64,000 nt of DNA from Sporosarcina sp. P33. Lineage in GTDB: Bacteria; Bacillota; Bacilli; Bacillales_A; Planococcaceae. The position numbers and the translations under genes were made by a program. Below, piece by piece: positions 1 through 9,690 of this stretch. Positions within the stretch are counted from its first letter, which is position 1; the number at the start of each line of letters is the position of its first letter. The notes beneath the pieces are model-generated. The model ran no database searches. It saw nothing but the letters and a program-made list of their open reading frames with translations, and had not been told where the DNA came from. The stretch lies in NCBI RefSeq assembly GCF_002077155.1, contig NZ_CP015027.1:2272501-2336500 (forward strand). Reading direction: 5' to 3'.

Positions 1-445
1 CTCAACCCGCATCCGCCAGCGCTCATAGCCCGCGGTCAAGCGCTCAATCCACATCCGCTGGCGCTCATAGCCCGCGGTCAAGCGCTCAATCCACATCCGC
101 TGGCGCTCATAGCCCACGGTCAAGCGCTCAACCCGCATCCGCCAGCGCTCATAGCCCACGGTCAAGCGCTCAACCCGCATCCGCCAGCGCTCATAGCCCG
201 CGGTCAAGCGCTCAATCCACATCCGCAACCGCTCAAAGCCCACGCCCAAGCGCTCAACCCGCATCCGCTGGCGCTCATAGCCCGCGGTCAAGCGCTCAAC
301 CCGCATCCGCAACCGCTCATAGCCCACGTCCAAGCGCTCAACCCGCATCCGCAACCGCTCAAAGCCCACGCCCAAGCGCTCAACCTACATCCGCAACCGC
401 TCAAAGCCCACGTCCAAGCGCTCATACCCGCCCCAAACACCGCCC
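1..445 (+). repeat. 21-bp tandem repeat array A
   Basis: About 21 head-to-tail copies of a degenerate 21-bp monomer, organised mainly as 42-bp dimers: one half contains CAAGCGCTCAAYCC and the other contains AGCGCTCATAGCCC. The core GCGCTCA recurs every 21 bp, and AGCGCT within it is palindromic. The array may extend beyond the left edge. It ends just past the stop codon of the converging pbpG gene. Three related arrays occur in this window at 14480-16844, 41015-41560 and 51696-52135, all with the core reading in the + direction. I see no coding signal: open frames exist only because 21 is a multiple of 3. Function unknown. Confidence 0.93.
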
Positions 446-453
446 GCAATAAA

Positions 454-2508
454 TCACTCAAAAAACGAAAACGGGAATAACTCTAGCTTCGAATTCTCCT
501 GCTCACCCGCGTGCTCTTCCCGCAGCGAACGGTCCGTGCATAATTTCTTCGGCACGTCCTTATCTTTCAAATACATCAATCGCTGCTTCGGACATTCATT
601 GACTGCGATTCCGCCGGTTTCGATATCTACAATCACGCCCTGTACACCTGAAGGGGGGAGGAATGGCTGCGGGGCCGTACCTTCGTGTGCTGCTTCCATG
701 AAATCAATCCAGATTTTTTTTGACGCAGCTTTGTCCTCCAGATTCTCGAGCTGTTTCCCGCGGTCAAATCCTGTCCAAATACCGGCAGTTAATGAAGGGG
801 AAAACCCGATCAAATATTGATCGGATATGGTCGTTCCGGACTTTGCCGCATAGGGGCGCGTCTGTTTTGGACGCATCGATAAGCCGGTGGAGGATAAATA
901 ATCATTGAAAACCGGATCGAACATGCCTGTCATTAAATGTGTCAGCACAAACGCATCCTGCTCCGACATTACTTGTTTCAGCTTTTTCGACGGATGCTCG
1001 TACACGAGTTTGCCGTTTGCATCGGTAATCGACAGAATCATATGCGGCTCAACTTGTTTTCCTTCTGAAGCGATGCGGTTATACGCCGTCGTCATTTCAA
1101 GCAGTGTCAGTTCAGAAGTTCCGAGCGCTACAGCAGGGGATTCAGGAAACGCAACATTGATCCCGAGCCGCTGTGCCATTTTCGTATATGGCTTATAGCC
1201 GACTTGTTCGAGCGTTTTGACCGCAAAAACATTATCGGAGATTGCAATGGCCTGTGCCAATGAAATCGGTTTAGCCGCAAATTCACCGTTAATATTGCTT
1301 GGCTCATAAGTTGAACGGCCCTCGTCATAAGTGAAGATGGTTTTCTCTGCCGTCATGAACGTCAAGGGATTCATTCCTTTTTCCAGTGCGGCTGCATACA
1401 AAATCGGTTTCATCGCAGACCCCGGCTGCCTTTTTGCCTGCGTTACACGGTTAAATGAACTGTCGGTAAAATCTACGCCGCCCGTCATTGAAGTCACGAA
1501 GCCGGTATCCGCGGCCATCGAAATAAAGCCAACCTGCAAATCATTGTTCGGCATATATTCTTTAATAGCTGCTTCCGCGGCCTGCTGGTGCTGCTGGTTC
1601 AATGTCGTGCGGATTTGCCAGCCGCCCTCAGCAGGCGCGCGGCCTTTTGCAAGCAGTATATCTTCCGCCTCCTGCCATGCGGCATCAAGAAAGTAAGGTG
1701 CCACCTGCTTCATATCTTTCCAGCTGTCTGTTTTTAGCACGATCTTCTCTTCGATCGCGCGTTCCTTTTGTGCCGCAGATATATAATCATAATGTTCCAT
1801 TTGATTGAGCACCAGCAGCTGGCGTTCCCGTGAATTTTCGGGATGATCAAGCGGTGAATAAATGGAAGGTCCTTTTGCGATTGCCGCAATTGTCGCCGCT
1901 TCTTCCAGCGTCAGATCTTTTGCCGCTTTCGAGAAATAAAACCGGCTTGCCGCCTCGACACCATACATCCCGTGCCCAAAGTAGACGGTATTCAGATAAC
2001 CTTCCAAAATTGTATCTTTATCATAGAAAACTTCCAAACGATAGGCAAAGAGCGCCTCATGGATTTTACGTGTCCACGATTTTTCATGCGTTAAATAAAG
2101 ATTTCGCGCATACTGCTGAGTGATGGTACTTGCTCCCTGGGCTTTGCTCATCGTCTTAACATCTTTTAAAACCGCAGCCGCGATCCGTTTATAATCAAAT
2201 CCGTGATGCGAATAAAATTTCCGGTCTTCCGCCGCAACGAATGCATCCGCTAAAAAGGGCGATATATCCGAAATCTTCATCCAATAACGCCTTTGCTGTG
2301 AAAAATGATCCCCGATCTGATGCCCGTTATGATCCAAAAACAACGATGCTTTTGGAACGCTTAACGAAGGAGCACCGAGTATCTGAGCATATAGCCGCAA
2401 TACGATCATGACGGTCACCACTGCAGTCAGCAGCGTGATTGACAGCGACAGAGTGATCTTCTTCAGTTTTTTGCGATTCGCGGACTTTACATAGTCGGTA
2501 CGTTTCAT
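454..2508 (-). CDS. pbpG: Class A penicillin-binding protein (transglycosylase/transpeptidase), PbpG-like
   Basis: A 684-residue bifunctional peptidoglycan synthase anchored by one N-terminal membrane helix (about residues 17-39), with its catalytic domains outside the membrane. The GT51 glycosyltransferase domain follows, with the catalytic Glu94 in AAEDRKF and the GASTITQQ motif at 125-132. The transpeptidase domain has SAMK (364-367), SDN (424-426) and KSGT (556-559), so all three active-site motifs are present. B. subtilis has pbpG (PBP2d), a sporulation-associated class A PBP, in the same general region near argS; the symbol rests on that context and the family, not on an alignment. The gene is monocistronic here, diverges from ywiB-argS, and converges on repeat array A. 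No clear intrinsic terminator is visible after its stop. Confidence 0.88.
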   Translation of the reverse strand: MKRTDYVKSANRKKLKKITLSLSITLLTAVVTVMIVLRLYAQILGAPSLSVPKASLFLDHNGHQIGDHFSQQRRYWMKISDISPFLADAFVAAEDRKFYSHHGFDYKRIAAAVLKDVKTMSKAQGASTITQQYARNLYLTHEKSWTRKIHEALFAYRLEVFYDKDTILEGYLNTVYFGHGMYGVEAASRFYFSKAAKDLTLEEAATIAAIAKGPSIYSPLDHPENSRERQLLVLNQMEHYDYISAAQKERAIEEKIVLKTDSWKDMKQVAPYFLDAAWQEAEDILLAKGRAPAEGGWQIRTTLNQQHQQAAEAAIKEYMPNNDLQVGFISMAADTGFVTSMTGGVDFTDSSFNRVTQAKRQPGSAMKPILYAAALEKGMNPLTFMTAEKTIFTYDEGRSTYEPSNINGEFAAKPISLAQAIAISDNVFAVKTLEQVGYKPYTKMAQRLGINVAFPESPAVALGTSELTLLEMTTAYNRIASEGKQVEPHMILSITDANGKLVYEHPSKKLKQVMSEQDAFVLTHLMTGMFDPVFNDYLSSTGLSMRPKQTRPYAAKSGTTISDQYLIGFSPSLTAGIWTGFDRGKQLENLEDKAASKKIWIDFMEAAHEGTAPQPFLPPSGVQGVIVDIETGGIAVNECPKQRLMYLKDKDVPKKLCTDRSLREEHAGEQENSKLELFPFSFFE

Positions 2509-2604
2509 TGCACATCACATCCCGTTCCATTCAGTGTCTTTTGACAGTATGGTACGGTTTTGGACGGATTAAACGGAAGACAGGAAAAGTTTAGACACGG
2601 AACA

Positions 2605-2634
2605 TTGAAAGTGAAGCCAGAAGAAGTGTATAAT
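2605..2634 (+). promoter_or_regulatory. Sigma-A type promoter for ywiB-argS
   Basis: TTGAAA at 2605-2610 and TATAAT at 2629-2634, separated by 18 bp, lie about 33 bp upstream of the ywiB start codon. The -10 hexamer is perfect. The interval between the divergent pbpG and ywiB starts is only about 160 bp. Confidence 0.65.
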
Positions 2635-2666
2635 GAGGGAATCTATCTACATAAGGCGGTGAACGA

Positions 2667-3083
2667 ATGGAAACGCCAAAACTGGACGTTCAACTCCGTT
2701 CTACTATTCAACACCCCGGACAGTCAGCGGAAACACATAATATGCAGGCGACGGGAAAGATTATTGAAAAAAAGGGACAGGCTTATTTATTGTTTGAAGA
2801 GCAGACAGAAGGAATGCCGGCAGTCCGAACGACAGTAAAATTACATGCAGACGATGCCTTCATCATGCGTAAGGGCGGCGTACAGATGCGGCTGCCATTC
2901 CGGCCGGACGATGTACGATTCGGGACGTACGGAAATGGACCAGCCGTCATGGATTTAGCCGTTCATACGAATGAGCTTCAATGGGAACCCGGACGTTTTG
3001 CGGTATCGTATGATTTACATTCAGAAGGAAATTTATTAGGAAAATATCAATTGACAATAACCTACTCGGAGGTAGCACAATGA
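2667..3083 (+). CDS. ywiB: DUF1934 family beta-barrel protein (YwiB-like)
   Basis: A 138-residue protein of the DUF1934/YwiB family, small predicted beta-barrel proteins of unknown biochemical role that sit directly upstream of argS in many Bacillales. The start at 2667 is preceded by AAGGCGGTGA at good spacing. The stop codon overlaps the argS start (ATGA-type overlap at 3080-3083), which indicates a two-gene operon with translational coupling. There is no signal peptide or membrane helix, so a cytoplasmic location is expected. The name comes from family resemblance and from the argS neighbourhood. Confidence 0.8.
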   Translation: METPKLDVQLRSTIQHPGQSAETHNMQATGKIIEKKGQAYLLFEEQTEGMPAVRTTVKLHADDAFIMRKGGVQMRLPFRPDDVRFGTYGNGPAVMDLAVHTNELQWEPGRFAVSYDLHSEGNLLGKYQLTITYSEVAQ

Positions 3084-4747
3084 ATGCAGTAGAGCAGATT
3101 CAACATGAAATTAAAGAAGCATTAAAACAGGCAATTGAAAAATCGGGACTGGTGGAAGCTTCAGATATCCCGGAAATCAAACTGGAATCACCCAGAAGTA
3201 AAGAAAACGGTGATTATGCAGCGAATATCGCTATGCAGTTGACGAAACTGGCAAAAAAGCCGCCGCGCACAATCGCCGAAAGTATTTTGGAGCATCTTGA
3301 CACGTCTGATACAGCTATTCAGACCATTGAAATTGCAGGGCCCGGTTTCCTGAATATTCGGCTGAAAACAGACACCCTGGGCGATATCGTGAAATCTGTC
3401 CTTGATCAAGGAGAAGACTACGGCCGTTCTGACAGTGGCAAAAATGAGAAAATCCAAGTGGAATTCGTTTCAGCGAATCCAACAGGGGACCTGCATTTAG
3501 GCCATGCCCGCGGAGCTTCTCTAGGTGATTCATTATGTAATATTCTCGACAAAGCTGGCTATGACGTAGCACGCGAATACTATATCAATGACGCGGGAAA
3601 TCAAATCAATAACTTGGCGCTGTCAATCGATGTCCGCTATTTCGAAGCACTTGGCCTGGAAAAAGAAATGCCTGAAGACGGCTACCGCGGCGCAGATATC
3701 ATTACGATCGCAAAGGCTCTAGTCGATGAGCACGGCGACCGCTATGTAAACGTTCCGGAAGAAGAGCGTCTGGCATTTTTCCGTGAATACGGCTTAACTA
3801 TTGAGCTCGACAAACTGAAACAGGACTTGGAAGACTTCCGTGTTCATTTTGATAACTGGTTCTCAGAAACTTCATTATATCAAAACGGCAAAATCGAAGT
3901 TGCTTTGGAAAAGCTTCGTGAAAACGGCCATGTGTATGAAGAAGACGGCGCGACTTGGTTCCGTTCTACAACGTTTGGAGATGACAAAGACCGTGTGCTG
4001 ATCAAGCAAGACGGGTCATTCACCTATTTAACGCCGGATATCGCGTATCATGAAGACAAGCTTCGCCGCGGATTCGATAAACTTATCAACATCTGGGGAG
4101 CGGATCACCACGGCTATATTCCTCGTATGAAAGCGGCAATCCAGGCGCTTGGCTATGACCGCGATACGCTGGAAGTAGAAGTGGCGCAGATGGTTCAGCT
4201 TTATAAAGACGGAGAAAAGTTCAAAATGAGCAAACGCACAGGGAAAGCGGTCACGTTGCGTGAGCTTGTGGAAGAGGTAGGCCTTGACGCTGTCCGTTAC
4301 TTCTTCGCTATGCGTTCGGGTGATGCACAAATGGACTTTGACCTGGACTTGGCAGTTTCTAATTCCAATGAAAACCCCGTCTATTACGCACAGTACGCGC
4401 ACGCACGCATTTGCTCAATCCTGCGTCAGGCGAAAGAACAAAATATGCAGGCATCAACTGAACATGTCACGCTTTTGCAAGATGAAAAAGAATTGGAACT
4501 GCTGAAAAAACTGGGTGATTTCCCAAGACTGGTAAGCGATGCAGCACGTTTGCGCGCACCGCACCGGGTCACAACATACATCCAGGAACTGGCGGCTGCA
4601 TTCCACAGCTTCTATAACGCCAACAAAGTGCTGGATTCAGAAAACAAAGACTTGTCCGAAGCACGTCTGGCCCTCATTACTGCCACAAGCACGACAATTG
4701 CCAACGCATTGAAACTGGTAGGCGTTCAGGCACCGGAAAGAATGTAA
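3080..4747 (+). CDS. argS: Arginyl-tRNA synthetase
   Basis: A 555-residue class I aminoacyl-tRNA synthetase that charges tRNA-Arg with arginine using ATP. An N-terminal ArgRS-specific domain (about 1-110) is followed by the Rossmann catalytic core with the HIGH-class motif HLGH (around residue 138), the KMSK-class motif KMSKRTG (around 383), and a C-terminal all-helical anticodon-binding DALR domain. The length matches the Bacillus enzymes. The start is coupled to the ywiB stop and has AGGAGGT upstream inside ywiB coding sequence. A strong terminator follows at 4757. Confidence 0.97.
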   Translation: MNAVEQIQHEIKEALKQAIEKSGLVEASDIPEIKLESPRSKENGDYAANIAMQLTKLAKKPPRTIAESILEHLDTSDTAIQTIEIAGPGFLNIRLKTDTLGDIVKSVLDQGEDYGRSDSGKNEKIQVEFVSANPTGDLHLGHARGASLGDSLCNILDKAGYDVAREYYINDAGNQINNLALSIDVRYFEALGLEKEMPEDGYRGADIITIAKALVDEHGDRYVNVPEEERLAFFREYGLTIELDKLKQDLEDFRVHFDNWFSETSLYQNGKIEVALEKLRENGHVYEEDGATWFRSTTFGDDKDRVLIKQDGSFTYLTPDIAYHEDKLRRGFDKLINIWGADHHGYIPRMKAAIQALGYDRDTLEVEVAQMVQLYKDGEKFKMSKRTGKAVTLRELVEEVGLDAVRYFFAMRSGDAQMDFDLDLAVSNSNENPVYYAQYAHARICSILRQAKEQNMQASTEHVTLLQDEKELELLKKLGDFPRLVSDAARLRAPHRVTTYIQELAAAFHSFYNANKVLDSENKDLSEARLALITATSTTIANALKLVGVQAPERM

Positions 4748-4756
4748 ATAAAATAC

Positions 4757-4790
4757 AAACAGCTGTCCCATGCGTGGGGCGGCTGTTTTT
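4757..4790 (+). terminator. Rho-independent terminator after argS
   Basis: The stem AAACAGC/GCTGTTT is extended by GTCCCA/TGGGGC and followed by a T run. It begins 10 bp after the argS stop. Confidence 0.85.
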
Positions 4791-4984
4791 ACGTCTTTCC
4801 GCATGGTTTAACTTCTTTTGTTTACAGGCAGTGCGGCCGTAAAGCGTAATAGCGCGTTGGCAGGGCACGATGACGCGGTGGCCTGTTTCCATAGTGCGGG
4901 CCGGGCCCGAAATACCGGCACTGCGGCATTGCAGCCGGAATTCTATGCATTATTCCGCAATACGTCAAACTCTGCGGCTCTCTC

Positions 4985-5013
4985 TGTACAACCCCCGGGA
5001 TTACCGGTATAAT
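4985..5013 (+). promoter_or_regulatory. Promoter of the cobalamin operon
   Basis: TGTACA at 4985-4990 and a perfect TATAAT at 5008-5013, with 17-bp spacing, place transcription initiation near 5020, immediately upstream of the B12 riboswitch. The 4791-4984 stretch between the argS terminator and this promoter is GC-rich, and I see no gene in it. Confidence 0.65.
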
Positions 5014-5029
5014 AAGGTGCAATTACATA

Positions 5030-5190
5030 TCTTTCGAAAAGGTTCTCTTTCCTAGAGATGAAAATGGAAATCGGTTAAAATCCGATGCGGTCCCGCCACT
5101 GTAAGTGCACTGTGCACAAGCCAGGTCACCTGCCTTTAAGAAAAGAAGTTCCGCAGCAACCTACGAGGATAGGCACAGTGGGCGAAATCA
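5030..5190 (+). ncRNA. Cobalamin (B12) riboswitch
   Basis: The leader carries the conserved blocks of the adenosylcobalamin riboswitch: a GATGAAAATGGAAATCGG-like P3/J region, GGTCCCGCCACTGTAA (5089-5104), and the B12 box AGCCAGGTCACCTGCC (5119-5134). A further pairing segment follows, ending near ATAGGCACAGTGG. An intrinsic terminator lies directly downstream (5210-5237). This fits transcription attenuation: cobalamin binding favours the terminator and shuts off the btuF-pduO operon. Family assignment is by conserved motif. The exact ends are approximate. Confidence 0.93.
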
Positions 5191-5209
5191 CTTGATTTCA
5201 TTCCGCCTG

Positions 5210-5237
5210 ATCCTTCGAAACTGTCGAAGGATTTTTT
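5210..5237 (+). terminator. Riboswitch-controlled terminator
   Basis: ATCCTTCG (5210-5217) pairs with CGAAGGAT (5225-5232) and is followed by a T-rich tract. It lies between the B12 riboswitch aptamer and btuF, so it is the likely expression platform. Confidence 0.88.
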
Positions 5238-5287
5238 CGTGTCTGCGGCCAGCGTAATGCATTACCCATTTCAGAGGAGGAATACAA

Positions 5288-6277
5288 ATGAAGAAGTTTT
5301 GGCAGCTGTTGCTTACAGCGATGCTTGCGGTATTACTGCTTGCGGCGTGTGGAAACGACAGTACAAAAGAGGAAAAACCGGCAGATGAAAATCAGGCTGG
5401 CGAAGAAACAAATACAGACTCGGAAGCGTCTGCAGATAACACCAGTTATCCATATACATTGAAGGACGCTGTTGGTGAAGAAATTACATTTGAAAAAGCA
5501 CCGGAAACAGTTATTTCATTACTGCCAAGCAATACGGAAATTCTGTTTGGCATCGATGCCGGCGATAAAGTAATTGCTGTAACAGAAAACGATACATATC
5601 CAGAAGAAGCGACGAAGCTGGATACAGTAGGGGACTTCACAGTCAACGTGGAAAAAGTTATTTCATTGGAGCCGGATGCAGTATTTGCAAATGAAATGAT
5701 GATGGGATCAAACGAAGAAGGATTGAACCAAGTCCGTGAAGCAGGCATTCCGGTAATTGTTATACAGAACGCAAAAACATTTGAAGAAACATATGAAACG
5801 ATTGAAACGATCGGTAAAGTAATGGATAAAAATGCAGAAGCCAATCAAGTCGTGGAAGATATGAAAGCAAAAGTGGAAGACATCAAAAAGAAAGCAGCAG
5901 ACATTACAGACAAAAAGCGTGTGTTTGTTGAAAACTCCGATGCACCAGAAATTTATGCTCCAGGTAAAGGGACATTCCCGCAGCAATTCCTAGATATGAT
6001 TAATGCAGAAAATATTGTGACAGAAGAAGGCTGGATTATGATCAGTCCGGAAACGATTGTGGATGAAAGCCCAGACGTGATTCTGGCAATCTACAGCTAT
6101 ATCCCGAACGTTGTGGAAAATATTAAAACACGCGACGGATTTGACACAGTCACTGCAGTTAAAGAAGATCGGGTTATTCAACTGGATGAAGATATTACAA
6201 GCCGGACAGGCCCACGTCTGGCTGACGGATTAGAAGCTTTTGCGAAAGCAGTCTATCCAGAGGTATTCGGTGAGTAA
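5288..6277 (+). CDS. btuF: Corrinoid ABC transporter substrate-binding lipoprotein
   Basis: A 329-residue lipoprotein with a signal peptide and the lipobox LLAAC (Cys21), then a Ser/Glu/Asp-rich linker (about 22-55) and a class III periplasmic-binding fold typical of BtuF and siderophore receptors. It should capture cobalamin or cobinamides outside the membrane and deliver them to BtuC. The first gene after a B12 riboswitch, and clustered with B12 salvage enzymes, it is better assigned to corrinoids than to iron. AGAGGAGG lies upstream of the ATG. Its stop overlaps the btuC start by 8 bases. Confidence 0.9.
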   Translation: MKKFWQLLLTAMLAVLLLAACGNDSTKEEKPADENQAGEETNTDSEASADNTSYPYTLKDAVGEEITFEKAPETVISLLPSNTEILFGIDAGDKVIAVTENDTYPEEATKLDTVGDFTVNVEKVISLEPDAVFANEMMMGSNEEGLNQVREAGIPVIVIQNAKTFEETYETIETIGKVMDKNAEANQVVEDMKAKVEDIKKKAADITDKKRVFVENSDAPEIYAPGKGTFPQQFLDMINAENIVTEEGWIMISPETIVDESPDVILAIYSYIPNVVENIKTRDGFDTVTAVKEDRVIQLDEDITSRTGPRLADGLEAFAKAVYPEVFGE

Positions 6278-7262
6278 AACAGCTGTCGCCTATGCCGTGT
6301 CGATTGCCACACTTCTTGTGGCAATCTGGCTCGGTGTATCGATCGGCACGGTGAAAATACCAATAGAGACGCTATGGAATCAAACGGATGCGACCGCCAG
6401 CAATATTTTGTGGAAAATCCGTATGCCTCGCGTACTGCTGGCGGGAATCGTTGGCGCGTCATTGGCCATTTCAGGAGCTGCGTTTCAAGGGCTGCTGAAA
6501 AATCCATTAGCGGATCCATATACCCTCGGAGTGTCGTCCGGTGCCTCTGTAGGCGCTGTGATTACACTCTTTTTTGGTATATCCTTACCGGTTTTGGGCA
6601 CGTTTACTTTACCTGTTTTCAGTATGATCGGTGCAGCAGTCACCATGTTCCTTGTGATCGGCTTTGCCCGGATGATTGACCGGTCAATGAAAATGGAAAC
6701 CATTATTTTAACGGGGATCATTTTTGGATCGTTTCTTGGATCGGTACTCTCTCTGATGATTGCGCTGACACAGGAAGAGCTTCGTCAGATTGTCGGCTGG
6801 CTGCTTGGCAGCGTGTCGATGAGGGGCTGGAAATATATTACGATGGTATTGCCGTTTTTCATTGCCGGCTCGTTTATTTTGTGGCTCAACCGCAGGGAAT
6901 TGAACGCGTTATTATTCGGCGAAGAGCGTGCGCATCATCTTGGCGTTAATGTAAAACAGCGCAAATTGATGATTCTGCTCGGCGGCTCGGTATTGACAGG
7001 CTCTGCAGTTGCGGTGTCCGGAACTATCGGCTTTGTCGGACTGGTCGTGCCGCATATGACGCGCATGCTGTGGGGGTCGGATCACCGTCACGTGCTGCCG
7101 CTGTCATTATTCAACGGCGCTTCGCTTTTAATCATTTGTGATCTGGTAGCGCGGACGGTTATTTCGCCGGCTGAGTTACCGGTCGGTGTCATTACGGCAT
7201 TCATTGGCGCTCCGGTGTTTGCCTATATCTTTTACAAGCAGCGCAGAAAAGGAGCGATGTAA
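6270..7262 (+). CDS. btuC: Corrinoid ABC transporter permease
   Basis: A 330-residue polytopic membrane protein of the FecCD/BtuC family, with roughly nine to ten hydrophobic helices. It forms the import channel for corrinoids with BtuF and BtuD. Family-typical segments include GAxLAISGAAFQG near the N-terminus and GFVGLVVPH in the second half. I chose the GTG start at 6270, which overlaps the btuF stop (GTGAGTAA) and has AGAGGT upstream. An in-frame TTG at 6240 would add ten residues but lies deep inside btuF. Confidence 0.9.
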   Translation: MSKTAVAYAVSIATLLVAIWLGVSIGTVKIPIETLWNQTDATASNILWKIRMPRVLLAGIVGASLAISGAAFQGLLKNPLADPYTLGVSSGASVGAVITLFFGISLPVLGTFTLPVFSMIGAAVTMFLVIGFARMIDRSMKMETIILTGIIFGSFLGSVLSLMIALTQEELRQIVGWLLGSVSMRGWKYITMVLPFFIAGSFILWLNRRELNALLFGEERAHHLGVNVKQRKLMILLGGSVLTGSAVAVSGTIGFVGLVVPHMTRMLWGSDHRHVLPLSLFNGASLLIICDLVARTVISPAELPVGVITAFIGAPVFAYIFYKQRRKGAM

Positions 7263-7264
7263 TT

Positions 7265-8737
7265 ATGTTGCAAGTAGAAAACTTATCGGGGGGCTACGGC
7301 AAAGAACCGATTGTGCGAAATGTGTCGTTCCACGTGGAAAAAGGAGAAGTTCTCGGGATTTTAGGGCCAAATGGCAGCGGGAAGTCTACTTTATTGAAAA
7401 TCATTTCAGGTATTTTGCCGAAACAAAGCGGCAAGGTGATGATTGCCGGAAAACCGTCCGGTGCGTATTCTCAAAAACAGTTCGCACAGCAAGTCGCAGT
7501 GTTGCCGCAGCTTCATGCACATGCTTTCTCCCATTCGGTGAAAGACACGGTGGCACTCGGCCGCTACCCGTATCAGTCGGGAATTTTCTCCAGCTGGTCT
7601 GAATTGGATGAGCAAGCGGTTCAGGAAGCGATGGATCATACAGGCGTGACACGCTATTCAGATACCGCAATTGAACTGTTGTCAGGAGGTGAGCAGCAGC
7701 GGGTGTTCGTTGCGCAGGCACTGGCACAGCAAGCCCCCGTGCTGTTGCTGGATGAGCCGACGAATCATTTGGACATCGCCCATCAGCAGCAATTGCTTGA
7801 TACCATCCGTAATCAGGCGAGACAGAAGGGCATCACAGTCATCTCGGTATTTCATGATATTAATCTTGCGGCGCTCTATTGTGACCGCCTGCTGCTGATG
7901 AAGGGCGGGGAAGTGTCGGCGATTGGCGTGCCTCAGGATGTGGTCCTTGAACAGGAAATTCATTCTGTCTACCATGCGCGAGTAAAAACGCAGCCCCATC
8001 CTGAAATGCCGAAGCCGCAAATGACGATATTGCCGAAATTGCAGGAGGAAGAGCAGCGATTCTTCGTGACTAAAGCAGATGTGACTGTACAGGAAGACCA
8101 TGTGCTGCTGCAATCAAGCCAGCCGCTAAAAACTATTTCATCTGCCGTTCATAATGCAGGCGTTGGCTGGTACCGGACATTTGTGAACCGCGGTGTGCCT
8201 GCGGATTACATGATTGATGACGTGCAAAGGGAGAACACGGCGTTTTTGCGTTCGCATGGGTATCATTTGACAGATACAGTCGCGATGATGACTGCGGTCA
8301 GTCCGGAGCACGTCGAAGTGCATGAATATGAAGCGGACTTCGGCTCGATTGTCGTCGTAGTAACAGCCGGTGTCGGAAATGCGGTGGATGTTTCCAAGGC
8401 GTGGCAGCGCGAAGATATTTCTTATATAGGAACGATTAATACATGGGTGTTCATCAACGGAGTATTGAGCGATGAAGCGTTCGTTCAGGCACTTGTTACG
8501 GCGACAGAAGCGAAAACGAAAGCTTTGGCGGACGAGCAAGTGAAAGATCCCGAATCAGGAACGGTTGCGACAGGCACTTCGACAGACAGTCTGCTCATTG
8601 CATCCACACAGCAGGGAACGAAGCTGCCGTATGCCGGACCGATAACACAGCCTGGAAAACTGATTGGTAAAGGTGTCTATGACTGCACCGTACGGGCTAT
8701 TCATTCATATCGGGCGGCAACAGGGGGAAGGCAATGA
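7265..8737 (+). CDS. Fusion: corrinoid ABC ATPase (BtuD) + adenosylcobinamide amidohydrolase (CbiZ)
   Basis: 490 residues in two domains. Residues 1 to about 255 are an ABC ATPase with Walker A GPNGSGKST (34-42), signature LSGGEQQ (139-145), Walker B LLLDE (about 160-164) and the switch His197. Residues from about 270 to 490 are a CbiZ domain, with AGVGNAVD and the C-terminal GTSTDSLLIA characteristic of the family. CbiZ hydrolyses adenosylcobinamide (or pseudo-B12-type precursors) to adenosylcobyric acid, so imported corrinoids with the wrong lower loop can be rebuilt. The fusion would place the amidohydrolase at the importer on the cytoplasmic side. The last base pairs overlap cbiB (ATGA). 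Confidence 0.92.
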   Translation: MLQVENLSGGYGKEPIVRNVSFHVEKGEVLGILGPNGSGKSTLLKIISGILPKQSGKVMIAGKPSGAYSQKQFAQQVAVLPQLHAHAFSHSVKDTVALGRYPYQSGIFSSWSELDEQAVQEAMDHTGVTRYSDTAIELLSGGEQQRVFVAQALAQQAPVLLLDEPTNHLDIAHQQQLLDTIRNQARQKGITVISVFHDINLAALYCDRLLLMKGGEVSAIGVPQDVVLEQEIHSVYHARVKTQPHPEMPKPQMTILPKLQEEEQRFFVTKADVTVQEDHVLLQSSQPLKTISSAVHNAGVGWYRTFVNRGVPADYMIDDVQRENTAFLRSHGYHLTDTVAMMTAVSPEHVEVHEYEADFGSIVVVVTAGVGNAVDVSKAWQREDISYIGTINTWVFINGVLSDEAFVQALVTATEAKTKALADEQVKDPESGTVATGTSTDSLLIASTQQGTKLPYAGPITQPGKLIGKGVYDCTVRAIHSYRAATGGRQ

Positions 8738-9690
8738 TTCCTGCACATATAATTGCCATTGCGATTGGCATGGTGCTTGACCGGCTCATTGGTGATCCGC
8801 CGAATTGGCCGCATCCCGTCAAGTGGTTAGGGACGACAATCGGCAATTTGACGAAACTGCTGAATAAAGGCCGCATGCGCACGGTGAAAGGCGGAGTTCT
8901 GTGGCTGCTCATTTGCATAGGGACATTCGTTCTTGTCATTTGGTTCATCAGTATCGCCTACCGCTTGAATATATTCGCGGGCATTACGGCTGAAGCTTTG
9001 CTGATCGCAGCCGGACTGGCACAAAAAAGTCTTCGTGACGCAGCCCTTCTCGTCTATGAGCCGCTGCAGTCGGGAGATATAAAAGAAGCGCGGGAGAAAT
9101 TGAGCTGGATTGTCGGCCGGGATACGGAAAAACTGGATGAAAGTGCGATTTCCCGTGCGGCGATAGAAACCGTCTCGGAAAACACTTCGGATGGAATTAC
9201 CGCGCCGTTATTCTGGGCGTTCTTGCTCGGCGCACCCGGTCTGTGGCTTTACAAAGCAGTCAACACGCTGGATTCGATGATCGGCTACAAAGATGATCGT
9301 TACCGGGAGTTTGGAAAAATATCTGCACGCATGGATGATCTGTTCAACTGGATTCCTTCCCGAATTACCGGTGTACTCATTATACTGTGTACACCGAATG
9401 AAGGCGGACGCCCTGTAAAACAGCGGATCAGCGGCTGGCTGCGCGATGCGAAACGGCATATGAGCCCGAACAGCGGCTATCTCGAAGCAGCGACGGCCTG
9501 GCAGCTGAATATTCAATTGGGCGGAAGCAGTACGTATCGCGGCATCCTGTCGGAAAGAGCAGTGCTTGGACCGCCAGTCGTCGCTAATATGCGGCACATA
9601 CGCTCAACAATCCATCAGATGCAAGTTGTGTCGTGGATTTTCTGGCTGCTGTGCACAGTGATAGGAGTCGTTTTCTATGCAATTACCTGA
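8734..9690 (+). CDS. cbiB: Adenosylcobinamide-phosphate synthase
   Basis: A 318-residue integral membrane protein of the CbiB/CobD(Pseudomonas) family. It attaches (R)-1-amino-2-propanol phosphate to adenosylcobyric acid, the step following CbiZ. Several hydrophobic helices are present, as are the family motifs DRLIGDPPNWPHPVKWLG near the N-terminus, ETVSENTSDG in the middle and NTLDSMIGYK. The length is usual. It starts in an ATGA overlap with the upstream fusion gene and overlaps cobD by 14 bases. Confidence 0.93.
   Translation: MIPAHIIAIAIGMVLDRLIGDPPNWPHPVKWLGTTIGNLTKLLNKGRMRTVKGGVLWLLICIGTFVLVIWFISIAYRLNIFAGITAEALLIAAGLAQKSLRDAALLVYEPLQSGDIKEAREKLSWIVGRDTEKLDESAISRAAIETVSENTSDGITAPLFWAFLLGAPGLWLYKAVNTLDSMIGYKDDRYREFGKISARMDDLFNWIPSRITGVLIILCTPNEGGRPVKQRISGWLRDAKRHMSPNSGYLEAATAWQLNIQLGGSSTYRGILSERAVLGPPVVANMRHIRSTIHQMQVVSWIFWLLCTVIGVVFYAIT

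Noticed and set aside
1-445. CRISPR array
   Set aside because: The unit is 21 bp without unique spacers: all parts repeat with slight variation. No cas genes are present.
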